From Yponomeuta sedellus (lineage: Eukaryota > Arthropoda > Insecta > Lepidoptera > Yponomeutidae), in the NCBI GenBank assembly GCA_934045075.1, contig OW203724.1, forward strand, positions 6,559,473 through 6,623,472: 64,000 bases of DNA, read 5' to 3'. The translations under genes were made by a program, and so were the position numbers. The notes under the pieces are model-generated. The model was not told the DNA's origin, searched no databases, and saw only the letters and a list, made by a program, of their open reading frames with translations. Shown here piece by piece: positions 23,414 through 34,359 of this stretch (position 1 is the stretch's first letter; the number at the start of each line of letters is the position of its first letter).

Positions 23414-25375
23414 CTACCACGGATTAGGATCGTTTATATAGTCGTCTATTCTATAATATGCCTTTTTACATAGCGAATTTTTAATGAAAGTTTTAAATTT
23501 ATTTTCAGACAAGCATAGAACACGTTCTGGAATTTTGTTGTAAAAACGAACGCAGTAACCTACAAATGATGTGCCTACCTTGGCTAATCGGAATTTAGTA
23601 CAAGCAACCTTGTTTCTATTCCTTGTGTTTACGTTATGAACGTCCCTATTTAATTTAAACATAGTTATATTTTTTCGGACATACATTATATTATCGAATA
23701 TATATTGGCAAGCCAGTGTAAGAATGCCTATTTCTTTAAAACGCTCCCTTAGCGACTCTCTACTGTTTAAGTTGTAAATAGCTCTTATTGCTCTTTTTTG
23801 CAAGACAAATATGGTTTCTATATCTGCTGCCCGTCCCCATAATAACAAACCATACGACATGACACTGTGAAAATAACTAAAATAGACCAGCCTAGCCGTC
23901 GACACGTCTGTAAGTTGTCTAATTTTTCTGACTGCAAACGCTGCTGAACTCAACCGACCCGACAGTTTTCCAATATGCTGACCCCATTGCAGTTTTGAGT
24001 CTATCGTTATGCCTAAAAAAAGCGTGGACTCTACCAGCTCTAGCCTTTCACCAGATATTTTTAAACTCGTGTCAACATTTTTAACATTGGGTAGTGAGAA
24101 TTTGATGCATTTTGTCTTTTTTGCATTTAGCATCAGATAATTGATAGTGAACCAGTTTAGAATTGTAGATAAAGCATTGTTTACATCGTTTACATTACTT
24201 ATACCTCTCTTTACTTTAAAAATTAAGGAAGTATCATCTGCAAACAACACTATCTGCGAAAGCTTTTCTACTAGGTAGGGCAAATCATTTATATATACCA
24301 AAAAAAGGAACGGACCCAGTATAGAACCTTGAGGGACTCCTACTTTTACATCAGAACCTGAGGATTTAACTCTATTAATATCAACCTTTACAGTTCTGTC
24401 TGTTAAGTAAGATCGAAGAAGACTTAGTGATTTATTACTTAAACCATATCGGTGCAATTTTATGAGAAGTGTTTCGTGGTCAACGCAGTCAAACGCCTTA
24501 GACAGGTCACAGAAAACCCCAATGGCATCCTGCGACTCCTCCCACGCCTCAAAGATATGCTTTACTAACGCTATGCCTGCATCCGTCGTTGAGCGGCCTT
24601 TTGTAAACCCGAACTGTTTCTTATGGAAAAGCTTATTTATACTAAAATGAGTTTGCAATTGATGTAATATTACTTTCTCAAAAACTTTACTTAGAACCGG
24701 CAGTATTGCTATAGGTCTGAAATTATTTGGATCTTCACTATCACCAGATTTAAACAAGGGTACGATTTTACTTAACTTTAATAGATTAGGAAAGGTTCCC
24801 TGGTCAACAGATTTATTAAAAATCAAAGCAAGGTAAGGTGCTAGAATATTGATTACAGTGGATATTAGTTTAACCGATAACCCCCACAAATCTTCAGTCT
24901 TTTTTAAGTTTAACTCTTTAAATGCTTTGACAATAGTTAAGGTAGTTATATGGGAGAATTGGAAGTCAACTTTACATGGATTTATACTTTCCAAAAGTAA
25001 GGTTTCGGCTAATTGGGAGGAAGAATTTAAGCTAGCCGTTATATGCAGTGGCATGTTTTTAAAAAAAGTTTGAAATATTTCTGCTATGTCCTTCTTCGAA
25101 TTAACTAACTTACCTTCGATCTTCAACGCATATCCCTGGTCCTTAGGTCTCGTTTTACCTGTTTCTTTGTTAATTACTTGCCAGACTGTTTTTATTTTAT
25201 TAGTAGACGCCATAATCTTTTTACTTATACTAATCGATTTGGCTGATAAACAAGTTTGTCTAAAAGTTTTTGAATATTTTTTTACGTACTCTTTGAACGT
25301 CGGATCGTGATTGAATTGTTTTTCTTCATACAATTCATAAAGCCTTTTCCTACTTCTATATATACCTGGCGTTGC
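23414..25375 (-). CDS. LINE ORF2 reverse transcriptase part
   Basis: An open minus frame of about 650 codons following the tga at 25376-25378. No ATG begins it; the first long methionine call at 25333 is a TTG. It shows the RT core in order: Q-F-G-F-T-K-G-R-S-T, the first catalytic Asp in C-D-L-S-K-A-F-D, G-V-P-Q-G-S-I-L-G-P, the catalytic F-A-D-D-T, and further on W-G-R-A and the L-Q-K-R-A-I-R-A-I thumb region. The enzyme would prime reverse transcription at a nicked target. The frame is intact to its stop, but it is cut off from its endonuclease by the stop and deletion at 25376-25440, so it is probably dead in place. Confidence 0.9.
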   Translation of the reverse strand, partial: ATPGIYRSRKRLYELYEEKQFNHDPTFKEYVKKYSKTFRQTCLSAKSISISKKIMASTNKIKTVWQVINKETGKTRPKDQGYALKIEGKLVNSKKDIAEIFQTFFKNMPLHITASLNSSSQLAETLLLESINPCKVDFQFSHITTLTIVKAFKELNLKKTEDLWGLSVKLISTVINILAPYLALIFNKSVDQGTFPNLLKLSKIVPLFKSGDSEDPNNFRPIAILPVLSKVFEKVILHQLQTHFSINKLFHKKQFGFTKGRSTTDAGIALVKHIFEAWEESQDAIGVFCDLSKAFDCVDHETLLIKLHRYGLSNKSLSLLRSYLTDRTVKVDINRVKSSGSDVKVGVPQGSILGPFLFLVYINDLPYLVEKLSQIVLFADDTSLIFKVKRGISNVNDVNNALSTILNWFTINYLMLNAKKTKCIKFSLPNVKNVDTSLKISGERLELVESTLFLGITIDSKLQWGQHIGKLSGRLSSAAFAVRKIRQLTDVSTARLVYFSYFHSVMSYGLLLWGRAADIETIFVLQKRAIRAIYNLNSRESLRERFKEIGILTLACQYIFDNIMYVRKNITMFKLNRDVHNVNTRNRNKVACTKFRLAKVGTSFVGYCVRFYNKIPERVLCLSENKFKTFIKNSLCKKAYYRIDDYINDPNPW

Positions 25376-25935
25376 TCATTTCTTAGTCCAATATAGATTT
25401 CTTAGTTCAAGTGGACCTTGAACTAAGAAATCTATATTGAAGTCCCCACACACCACTATGCTCTTCGTAGTACTGAATAGGCGTTTTAAGGCATCCTCCA
25501 TAACTAATTCAAATTCATTATAATTTGATTGTGGCGGCCTATAAACACACATAACTATGTACCTATCCAATTCCACACACGATATCTCAATGAAACGTTC
25601 AACAGATAGACTGACAATATCTTTTCTTTCTTTCATTTTCAAACTACTTTTGACAAAGATCATTGAACCTCCTCTTATTGAGTGTTGTCGGTTAAAAGTG
25701 CTTGCTACAAAATAGTCTTTTAAAGTAAATGACATTTTAGAATGTTTCAGCCAATGTTCTGTTAAACACAAAATATCTACATTGAAATCTGCTAAAAATA
25801 GTTCAATTAAATTGTCTTTGCCGGAAAAACCCTGTATATTTTGTGCAACTATATTGATACCTAACTTAGGGTTTTCCTTTGTCTGCGATGGCAGTTTAAA
25901 GCCATTGACTGTGTGTTTGAGCCCGCTGTTAAGTT
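25376..25935 (-). pseudogene. LINE ORF2 endonuclease domain, C-terminus deleted
   Basis: The minus frame opens after stops near 25936 and reads N-I-V-A-Q-N-I-Q-G-F-S-G-K, then L-T-E-H-W-L (catalytic Glu), Y-R-P-P, and G-D-F-N-I-D. These are landmarks of the apurinic-type LINE endonuclease. After G-D-F-N-I-D the sequence runs into a 23-base inverted duplication and a tga stop. The C-terminal third, with the conserved S-D-H, is missing. Stop and RT are in the same frame, so a single ORF2 was broken here. Confidence 0.85.
25389..25439. repeat. 23-bp inverted repeat at LINE deletion junction
   Basis: Arms 25389-25411 and 25417-25439 are exact complements around a 5-base loop. The right arm is continuous with the endonuclease coding sequence; the left arm is an inverted extra copy next to the RT side. 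Confidence 0.92.
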
Positions 25936-26113
25936 ATTACTAATACTAGTAACACGGTTGTCATTCCTATCTGGTTGTGTTATAATTCCTATAACCACAG
26001 AGTCAAAAATATTGTAAGCTAACAAACTAGCTAACTTACGTCGACTATTTTTCGTGAGGTACACAGTATCTCGCGTCAAAAAGTAATTCTTAACAAATTT
26101 GTTAAGATCAAAA
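25861..26113 (-). pseudogene. LINE ORF1 C-terminal remnant
   Basis: The minus frame has F-L-T-R-D-T-V-Y-L-T followed by R-R-K-L-A-S-L-L. This resembles the end of SGNH-esterase-type ORF1 proteins, where D-x-V-H-L precedes a final helix. It ends within the start of ORF2 in another frame. The rest of ORF1 is absent. Confidence 0.5.
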
Positions 26114-26115
26114 AA

Positions 26116-26833
26116 TTATATGTCACTATGACGACATGTCAAATGGTGAATGTGTACGTTCAAGCTATGGATGTCATTATTTTCTTTTGCTGACAGGGAC
26201 TGTGAATATGGGAAAGCGCAAAACACTAATTTTCCCATCCACGGTTGGACATCTTTAGCTACAGGTTGGACATCTTTAGATATTGAAACAAATTAGTAGC
26301 TCATAAAAACTTCTATGATTTTTTTAGTAAAAACTTCATGGTTGGTTTTTCTTTTTAATAGACATTATTTTGACAGTTGGGAAAGAAAACGCACGAGTGC
26401 GGGAAAGGTAAAAAAAAAGCACGAGTGTGTCCCATCCGTCCCTGTAATACGCCACTTTTTGAGCAACTGTATTAAAAAAGCAAGTTTTTACCCTTTACCA
26501 GGCAATGCTATAGATCTCACTAGGGTTGTTGAGGAACTTCTTATGAGGAAAAGGTTTTTTTTTTAATCGATTTTGAGGAATAGAATGAGGATGAGGAATC
26601 TGTCAGACTAAGAAGAAGAGGATGCTTAAGAGAAAGAGAAGAACAAATAAAAAATTGGTTTGCAAATCAACTTCTATAAGTATAAAGAGACTTATAAGTT
26701 ATAACTCTCCTTCCTATTAAATTCCTCTTAAAATATGAGAAGGAAGAGGATTTTTTTAAATCAATTTTCAGGAAGAGGATGAGGAACCTCAAAAATATGA
26801 GGAAATTCCTCATTTTGAGGAAGAGGAAGAGTA
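26116..26833. other. No gene seen; purine-rich strand
   Basis: From about 26530 to 26833 the plus strand is strongly GA-rich (repeats of gaggaagagg type), a possible triplex-prone or low-complexity tract. No gene could be supported. Confidence 0.5.
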
Positions 26834-27060
26834 ATTGTAGACTTTTAGTCCGGATCTACTTAAGGGTGTTGTAATAGCGGAAGAGTCCGACCAGGTTTCA
26901 CTCCGATTCGCAGAGCTTAATCATGGTGAGCAGAGACGGAGGTCGCGTCGTCGGTTGCTCGTCTCACTCTGCTCACAGCTTTGCAAATCGGAGCGAAACC
27001 TGGTCGGACTCTTCCGATATAACAACACCCGTAAGTAGATCCGGACTAAAAGTCTACAAT
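26834..27060. mobile_element. MITE with about 75-bp terminal inverted repeats
   Basis: Ends attgtagacttttagtcc and its exact complement ggactaaaagtctacaat. Inverted similarity continues through ggatctacttaagggtgttg and gaagagtccgaccaggttt, with a short non-inverted centre. No coding capacity. Confidence 0.85.
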
Positions 27061-27529
27061 GTGTTGTGCTTACGAAAGTTTTAGTTCAAGGAAGAGGAAT
27101 CCGCATCAACCCTAGTTCTCACCATAAATCTTATCACTTTGCAATAAAGTCTAAAACCAGTGAAAAAATGTATACTCAAAGCAAACCAGATATCAGTGAT
27201 GTCGCATATAACCCGGTAGGTACTTTCAACCTCACATCAACGTTTACATTTAGTTGTAAAATCACCCGTTATGTAAGTAAGTAGAGTGTGCGGACGTAAA
27301 GGTGAACGTGCTGTCGACTGAACTACGAGTATCACCAACACCACTGTAGTTATGATATGATATGATATTTATTTATTCTTCAAACAATTTACATTGTATT
27401 AGAAATCTTAAAAAAGAAAAAAAAAAAACTTATAACTAATCACATAAATAAATTAATTAAAATTAAAATAAACAGTCCATATGAAGTAAATTCGATTCAT
27501 GTCAATAAATAAAATAAATGTAACTAATA

Positions 27530-28795
27530 TCAGCAAAAAAAGTCATCCAATGAATACAAGCATTTGGAGAGTAAGAATTTTTTTAGATTATCCTTAAAAA
27601 TACTAGTTGAGTCTATCATCTTCAAACTTAAAGGCAACGCATTGTAAAATTTAACAGCTTGGTAGCGAGCACTATGTTCTACAACTTTCAACAAGGGAGG
27701 CACAGTATTGATGCGAACATTTTTGCGCCTCGTATTTAACCTCAGTACTTTGTCCTCTGGGGTCTCTTGTCTAGTAATCTGTTTTGCAAAATCGGACAAT
27801 AATACATATATATATAAAGAGGGGACGGTTAACACACCCAGCCTAGCGAAATGTTCTTTGCACGATATCCATGGTGGAATTCTGACAATAGTGCGTATTG
27901 CCCTTTTTTGCAAGACAAACGCTTTTGTGAGGTTATACTTGTAGCTATTGCCCCAAAATTTTATACTATATCGTAGTCTGGATTCAACTAGGGCGTAATA
28001 AACTGTTAGGAGATGGTCCTGTGCTACTTCCTCTCTTAAACTTCTGAGTGCATAGCAGGCTGAACTTATGCTATTTTCTAGCGCTTGCAACTCCGGTTTC
28101 CAATTTAGGCATGAATCTAGTCTGACACCTAAAAATTTAACCTCGTCTACTTGAGTAATAGTGCTGCCATTTATTGAGATATTAAGTCTATCATTATTTT
28201 TTGCTGTAGCTTTGAACAACATTAGATTGGTTTTATTTGTGTTTAATTTTAGATTGTTGAAGGCAAACCATGTATGAAAAGCTAACATAGCTTCCTTGAC
28301 TTTGCCATTGAGATCATTTAAATCGTCAGAACTAATAACAGCATTTGTGTCATCAGCATATAGCACTACATGTAGGTCTGGGATTTTGTTACTGATATAG
28401 TCAATCAGGTCGTTAGTAAATATTGTGAAAAGAGTAGGCCCCAATATAGATCCTTGTGGCACTCCGCGCGTTATCGTGTTGACATTAGATCGCGCCATAT
28501 TTTCTTTATTGTCATCGGTACATTTGATCTCTACGTATTGGCTTCTGTTATTTAAGTAGCTCTCCATTAAACCTAATAAGCCCTTCCGTACACCATAGTG
28601 TTCCAATTTTCTCAACAAAATGTGATGGTCCGGAAAAAGGGGAGATCCAGAAAAAGCGCAGCAACCTTCTTTTTTTCTGAAAGATATCTCACCGTATCGT
28701 CGATCAAAGTTTCTACCGCATCTGAAGTACCAACCCCCTTCCTGTATCCGAACTGTCTTTTGTTTATTACGTTGTTTGAAGAAAAGTGCGTACAA
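27530..28795 (-). pseudogene. LINE ORF2 reverse transcriptase, C-terminal part
   Basis: This frame takes over from the upstream RT frame near 28645. It shows D-H-H-I-L-L, G-V-P-Q-G-S-I-L-G-P, the catalytic L-Y-A-D-D-T, N-N-L-K-L-N-T-N-K-T, F-W-G-N and L-Q-K-R-A-I-R-T-I, and ends after the usual C-terminal helices. The residues before D-H-H are out of frame with respect to the upstream part, so the enzyme cannot be made as one chain. Confidence 0.88.
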
Positions 28796-29721
28796 AGCCT
28801 ATGTTGCAGTAATTTCTCGAATATTTTAGATAGTGTTGGAAGAAGAGAAATTGGTCTATACATTTTGGCGTCCGTTTTGGAGCCTTTTTTAAAAACTGGT
28901 ATCACTTTCGCCAACTTCAGTTGTTCAGGAAAAGTCTCGTTTTTAACACATTCATTAAGGAGATATGTGAGGGGCATTGCTAGAAGATCTATATTTTCCT
29001 TGACTACGCCTATCGTTATTTCATCCCATCCCGATGATTTCTTGTTTTCCATGGTAAGCACTAATTTTTGTATCTCAGACTGTGTGAACGCTCTACATTC
29101 CATATCATTTGCTACAGTATTAACATTTTCTTTTAATAGCGATATAGCAACATTTGTGTCTACCAGATCATGCCCCACTCCTAAATTGAAATTTTCTGAA
29201 AAAACATTAGCGATCTCTTTAGCATCAGTTATTATTCTGCTATCACATTTTAAAATTATATTATCTGTTTTTGTATCGCTCTTATTTCTATGTCTATTAA
29301 TGATTCTCCAAATTGCCTTGCTACTATAATTATTAAATGCTAATTCTTTTGCTATCGTCAATTTCTTCATATTTCGAATCACCTTGCGATATAGTCTAAT
29401 ATATGCCGTCTTGTAATTTTTTAATGAAATATCACTGTGAAGATTTAAATTATTCAAAATGCGTTTCATTTTACTTGAAGTTCTTATTCCTTTTGTTACC
29501 CAGTTTAATTGATTTACCTTTTTTATGTTAACTTTCCTTTTAACCTTTTTGAAACTGTCCCTGAAAATTTGGGTTAACTTGGAAAACAAAGTATTAATTC
29601 CCATACCATACCATTCTATAGCCTCCAATCGCTGGCGAAAAAGTGCTTTATTTTTATTGGAAAAACTTCGAGTGTACTTAAACAGCACTTTCTCCTTTTT
29701 TTCCTTAGCTTTAGTGACCAT
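28612..29721 (-). pseudogene. LINE ORF2, endonuclease-RT linker and RT fingers
   Basis: A basic N-terminal stretch leads into the RT fingers: V-I-P-V-F-K-K-G, Y-R-P-I-S-L-L-P, Q-F-G-Y-R-K-G, and the first catalytic Asp in A-L-F-L-D-L. Directly after that the expected S-K-A-F-D segment is missing and the frame is lost. Upstream, the same frame continues to the endonuclease, interrupted only by the tga at 29779-29781. Confidence 0.88.
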
Positions 29722-29778
29722 CGGACATGATAAATATGCATGACCGTCGCCTAGTCCATTGAAATTTACGTCAACTAT

Positions 29779-30344
29779 TCACAAATCCTCTATCATGAGA
29801 TTAGTAAAAATATTGTCAATGCACGATTGAGAATCATTACGTCTACAAATAGGAGTGTTTACCAAGTGTCTAAAGTTGTAACAGGATAACAATGTAAGAA
29901 GTTCTGTTTTTTGTTTGCTATCTGACAGAAGATCAATATTAAAGTCTCCAACTATTAAACACTTTTTGTCAAATAAATTTTCTAATAGAGTTTCCAAGCT
30001 GATAAGGAAAGAGTCAAAGTTTTTACTATCCGGGGTACGATAGATACAGATAATGTTTATGCCCGTATCAACGTCCCTAACACCACAAATCTCAAAACTA
30101 TTTATATTGTACATTTTACAACAATTTTTTAGTTCCTCTACTTTTCTGTCCTTTTGTGCCAAGTGAACCTAAGTGAACCCCCTCTCTTCTTGTTAGTCCT
30201 CGTATTGTGTGATACCATATTGTAATCTGTTAGATTAAAAAGCAATGCATTGCCCTTATTAAGAAAATGTTCGCATATACAGAAAAAGCTAGGTTTGATA
30301 GTAAGTTCATGGAGAAATAATTCAATTTCATCTCTTTTGTTCAT
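29779..30344 (-). pseudogene. LINE ORF2 endonuclease, frameshifted
   Basis: Two overlapping frames share this domain. The first (30344-30138) holds C-E-H-F-L and R-G-G-S; the second (30162-29779) holds Y-R-T-P, V-G-D-F-N-I-D and C-I-D-N-I-F. A shift near 30160 separates them. The second frame ends in an in-frame tga, after which the same frame leads into the RT. Confidence 0.85.
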
Positions 30345-30387
30345 GACACCGCAAAGATTCTGATAGAGAAGAAGTACATTATTTACT

Positions 30388-31425
30388 TTATTGACGAAAA
30401 AACAATTTTTCCTCAGTCTGTGTCTCTTTGTGAAAAATATTATGTATGCATCGTGTCTGCGTGTCTACAGTTACCGAATTTTTGGGAGTTGTTTGATTCT
30501 CAAAGCATGTTTGCGTCTCTACACTTATTACATTTAATGGTCGCAGAAGTTTAGTTCCCCCCATGCTACTCTCCCGTTCTAGGGTAATCTGATACCGTGC
30601 AAATTCCCCCTTATAATCAAGACGCAAAATTTCTCTGTGCAGGTATCTACTTCCTAATATTTTTTTGAAAATCCTATTGCCATCGTAGACATCCAAGAGC
30701 GAAACATGTGAGAAACGCGAGCTTACATGTTCCAGACATTGGTTCAACATGTGTTCATTTAAAAACTTAGCCAACCCAACATTACACAACACTATGTTAG
30801 TATGTTTAGAGGCATTTAAACAGCAGTATAGAGTCGATTTTAGACACAAAGGGTCACAATCATTCGAACCCGCCAAGATTATTACAAAATCTCGGTCCGT
30901 GAACTCCTTGCAGTCAGATTGGTACGAACTTAAAACTTCGGCCAAAGGCGCATGCGGCTTGATTGTCGATGTGACTCTATAACCAGTTCCCAGTAAATTC
31001 TGCAGAATGGATCTTAATCCTCTTCCTCTCTCGTCAGCGTATAGTCGAACTTGCTTTATGTTTGCTTTAGAGTTTGTCTCTCCAGTATCCGCATTATGCT
31101 CCCTCGTGGTGTAGCTGTTGCTTGTTTGGAGTGTTGCATGTTTTTCTATCCTTGTAGTGATCTCGTGGAAAGATGGTTTTCGCCCCAAGTTACGGGTAGA
31201 GTCCATCAAATCACGACTAGCAGTGTTGTTGCATTCGGTTGAGCAAGTTCTGAGTGCTTGGTTTGCGCTTGCATCAATATGTTGTATGACATTATTCGTG
31301 AGATCCCGCTGTAAGGTACTAGGAAAGCCGGGTTTTAAGAAATCACTGCGTTTTTTACGGTACTTGGGGGATACAAGTTTCATGGGTGATGAGGTGTTTC
31401 CCATGTGTATGTCACTCAAACCCAC
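30388..31425 (-). pseudogene. LINE ORF1, SGNH-esterase part
   Basis: About 345 residues. The esterase-like core includes V-I-I-L-A-G-S-N-D, which corresponds to the G-x-N-D block of SGNH hydrolases found in CR1-group ORF1 proteins. Such domains are thought to help membrane or RNP handling of the element RNA. The C-terminus is rich in E-T-Q-T repeats. A one-base shift in an A run near 31435 separates it from the zinc-finger part. Confidence 0.8.
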
Positions 31426-31429
31426 CGAT

Positions 31430-31879
31430 CTAAGAACTTTTTCTCAGGTGCTCCTTATTCTCACTCAATAGCGAAAAATTTACAGAGCTTAATTTTTCAA
31501 TTTCAGTGTGCGCTGCCTCTATTTCAAGTTTTAATCTGTCATTTTCACTTTTAAACTCTTCCAGGTCCTGACTATGATTGTGGACCAGTGCAGTCGGTAG
31601 ACTGACGAAAGATAAGTCTAAGGCCGACTCATCGTACCCTAAGTTGCGACTCGGTTTTCTATGTGTCACATAACAATGTTCCTGTGCAGAAGAGTCTGAG
31701 TTTTCTAACAGCCCACTGCACACATCGCAAGTGTAAACATTTTTTTGGGTACAGTAGTCCGCCATGTACTTCGCTGTCGTGATATTTACACAATTATGAT
31801 GAAAAATGTTTTTACACGAGTCGCATTGAAGTAGTTCCATGTCATAAAGCTTTCCCAGACAGACTTTGCATTGCTTCAT
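31430..31879 (-). pseudogene. LINE ORF1, PHD-like finger and coiled coil
   Basis: Starts M-K-Q-C-K-V-C, with a C-x2-C ... C-x2-C ... H-x2-C ... C-x2-C pattern over the first 55 residues, matching a PHD-type zinc finger. It is followed by a Glu/Leu-rich stretch likely to form a coiled coil. It is the natural start of the ORF1 continued in the next frame. In the family this part is expected to mediate multimer formation and nucleic acid or chromatin contact. Confidence 0.82.
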
Positions 31880-32109
31880 ATTGACGAATATATATATACT
31901 TGTAGCTCCCTCTATCCGACTTGAATTGGCCTCCAGGTCAAGAAGAAATAGAATTAAATCTCAATGCCCTCGAGGGAGTTCGAACCAATAGGTCCCTTAA
32001 ACAATTTTTAATACGGAGACACACAAAAACACGTCCATCAGCTGTCAATCTACCCGATTCATCTATCAATCTATCAGCTGTCAATCTAGTTGATATCTTG
32101 TCATTAATA

Positions 32110-32868
32110 ATGTGATTAAACTAAGCCTTAAGCATATAATGGTATATTAACTTGGCTTTAATTAGGATGACATTACATTACAAAGAGTTCATTGTTCCTT
32201 TGTTTTAATTGACTCGTTTGTCTCAGCCATGCCCACGTTCAAACAGTTTTACAATGAAAGCAAAAACGCTCCCAGACATTAGCGTGTAAAAGCCGGGTGG
32301 TTGCAAAGCCGTGGATATCTAATAAGTAATTGAAAATGACAGATATTAAGACAGTTCCGTTTAGGCAACTGCCTACAACCGCTAGTTAGCATCCCTAACT
32401 AGGGATGCTAACTAGCGCTAACTCTATTACGCTTTTATCTAAAATCTTAACAACTGTGACAACTATTTTAGAACTTAAATTCTAGAACCTAGAATCCACA
32501 ACCAAGGACTTTAATCACTTTCCGCCAAAAGCGGCCGTTTTTAGCGGAAATGGATTGAAGTCCCGCCTGCTTAGTAAAAATAAACAACAAGCCAGCATTA
32601 ACGGGTTGTTGGTTATCTTTATTTCTGTTTTTTCGTTATTTTTTTATTATTTTTTCTATTTATCCTGGTTTCGTAGTCTATGCCACGAAAACACGACGAA
32701 TCATTTAGGATATTATTAATTAAAGATCCCGAGCCAAGGGCAAAGAAATTGATAATTTATGTACAAGGTTTATTTACACTGAAAGTACACTGGCACGGTT
32801 GAAATTATAACATACAATAACTGGAGGCAACTGAAAACTATAGCATCTGTATGAAATACAACATTACA
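32110..32868. other. No gene seen; one strong palindrome
   Basis: A 36-base palindrome lies at 32381-32416 (arms gctagttagcatccct, 4-base centre). The 32440-32590 block (tttccgccaaaagcggccg) recurs in diverged form at 37745-37905 and 52195-52385 and is probably an old interspersed repeat. No gene. Confidence 0.55.
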
Positions 32869-33054
32869 TCTTCTATAATATAAAAATGAATCGCTGAATG
32901 TGTTGGTTTGGTAAGCGCAAATCTCGAGAGCAGCTGAACCGATTTCGCTAATTCTTTTTTTACAATATTCCTTGAAGTACGAGGATGGTTCTTACGGAGA
33001 GAAAAAAAAAATGAATTAACTGTTAGGCCTTACGAAGTTCGCTAGGTCAGCTAG
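32869..33054 (+). mobile_element. Short Helitron-like element
   Basis: Starts TCTTCTATAATATAAAAATG after an A and ends gtcagctag before a T, matching the A-[TC...CTAG]-T rule of Helitrons. A near-identical minus-strand copy lies at 63030-63210. No coding capacity. Confidence 0.75.
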
Positions 33055-33382
33055 TTATTAATATAATCGATTACTACACTAATCAGATTTTTTTCAGACA
33101 GACTAGAAAAAGCAATCAATAACCTACTTCTTCCTTCGCGGATTGTATAGCCTGCCAGCTATGCTTGGCGGTCGTAGTTGGAGCAATGAGGTACGAATCT
33201 GCGCGCGCCTGATTGCCGCCTGTGAATGTGGTGTAGAGCCAACCCCACATTAACAAGAATAGTAATTAGAGTAGAATAATAAAATTTGTTTCCAAAGAAA
33301 AACAAACTATTTTAACAAACTTACGAGTATGAATGATTTGAGAGCAATTAGCTGTTTAATTTAGTCAATAAACATAACATAA

Positions 33383-33675
33383 CCTCACGCCTGTATCCTT
33401 AAGGGGTAGGCAGAGACCAGGGAATGCCACGAGTCTAGACGTTAGTTGTTGCACGCACGTCGGTTTCGGGTACTTCGAGAGGTGCAACACGATTGATGTC
33501 TATGCGTTGCGTTAGCGTTGCGTCGACTGAGCGATGACGCTCAGATCCGAACTGCATTCAAACGACGGAACAGCAGCGCAGTACGAGCATAGATGCAGCG
33601 CTCGTGTGGCATTCACTGCTTAGAAATCTTAGCGTTGAGGCGACGCAGCGCAGCCGCAACGCCCGTGTGGCATCG
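33383..33675. repeat. Family F fragment and GC-richer repeat block
   Basis: A reversed family F piece (cgcctgtatccttaagggg, then gtaggcagagaccagg) is followed by a block with gcgttgcgttagcgttgcgt and ggcgacgcagcgcagc that may be an imperfect MITE. The open frames here are repeat shadows. Confidence 0.45.
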
Positions 33676-34027
33676 ATATCAACCCTTGTACGTCCCCACT
33701 GCTGGGGCACGGGTCTCTTCCTGCATCGTAGGAAGGTTAGTCCATACTCCACCATGAAGGGCATGTCCGGGTTGGTGGAGGAGTGTAAGACAGTGGCGGG
33801 CCTTACTGTCAGAAGTTAAGACAAGCCTCTGACAAGGCTTAGCGACTGCCATTACATGACAGCCGGCACCATAACATAACGTGCCTTGCAAAGTACGTAA
33901 GCGCTCAGAAAAATGCCGCTAGCGGTAGCCACGGGGCGATCACCCATCTTGCACCTGACCGCAAGTGTTGTTGCTTAACTTGAATGATTGATTCCAATCA
34001 CTCGGTTCGACTAGGCCACGAGCGATT
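33676..34027 (-). mobile_element. 5S rRNA-like SINE, copy 3
   Basis: Body from atatcaacccttgtacgtcc to the head end cacgagcga. On the minus strand the head includes gcggtcaggtgcaagatggg and tgatcgccccgtggctacc, again in 5S order. No clear target duplication was seen. Confidence 0.7.
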
Positions 34028-34359
34028 CATGTGCGTGTGCTATCGTTCTTAGTTATTTAATAGCCATTCATTTAAGGTTACTATCCCAGTCGTGTCGGCA
34101 ATGGAATCTATTTCTGTATCGCGGCAACCAATAAAGATCTTACGCGAAGAATTTGACATTTAGCGACTGGTTTGGTCTGCTAAAGTATAATATGTGCTCT
34201 TCATATAGCCTTCCGGCCAAGAACCGGACTATGTCACATACCGCGAGAGATGGCGTGATGGGGAAAAAGCGTGGGCAGAGGTGGGCTGATGATGACGAGG
34301 AAGATATACTCAAATGGTATGCACTTTAAGTTAAAAAGTAAACAATAGTATTTCTTATA

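Larger units (their letters stand above)
23290..26115 (-). mobile_element. CR1-like non-LTR retrotransposon, internally deleted
   Basis: In minus-strand order: an ORF1 tail (26113-25861), the start of ORF2 with an endonuclease domain (25935-25376), a deletion junction, and the reverse transcriptase (25375-23414). The 5' part is missing, and the 3' limit near 23290 is approximate. Protein style (G-R-S-T-T-D-A, L-S-K-A-F-D, F-A-D-D-T) places it among CR1/Jockey-type LINEs. The exact clade needs a tree. Confidence 0.85.
27351..31930 (-). mobile_element. CR1-like LINE with PHD-like and SGNH ORF1
   Basis: Nearly complete minus-strand element: ORF1 (31879-30388), ORF2 endonuclease (30344-29779) and reverse transcriptase (29721-27530), then a 3' UTR. 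The UTR ends in about three TCATA-type repeats at 27351-27369, a short-tandem end typical of CR1-group LINEs. The 5' limit is uncertain. Breaks: one frameshift in ORF1, one in the endonuclease, an in-frame stop between endonuclease and RT, and a small deletion in the RT. Confidence 0.88.

Noticed and set aside
24462..25310. Plus-strand frames inside the first LINE
   Set aside because: Antisense shadows of the RT frame on the minus strand.
28598..29329. 243-residue plus frame
   Set aside because: Antisense shadow of the LINE reverse transcriptase.
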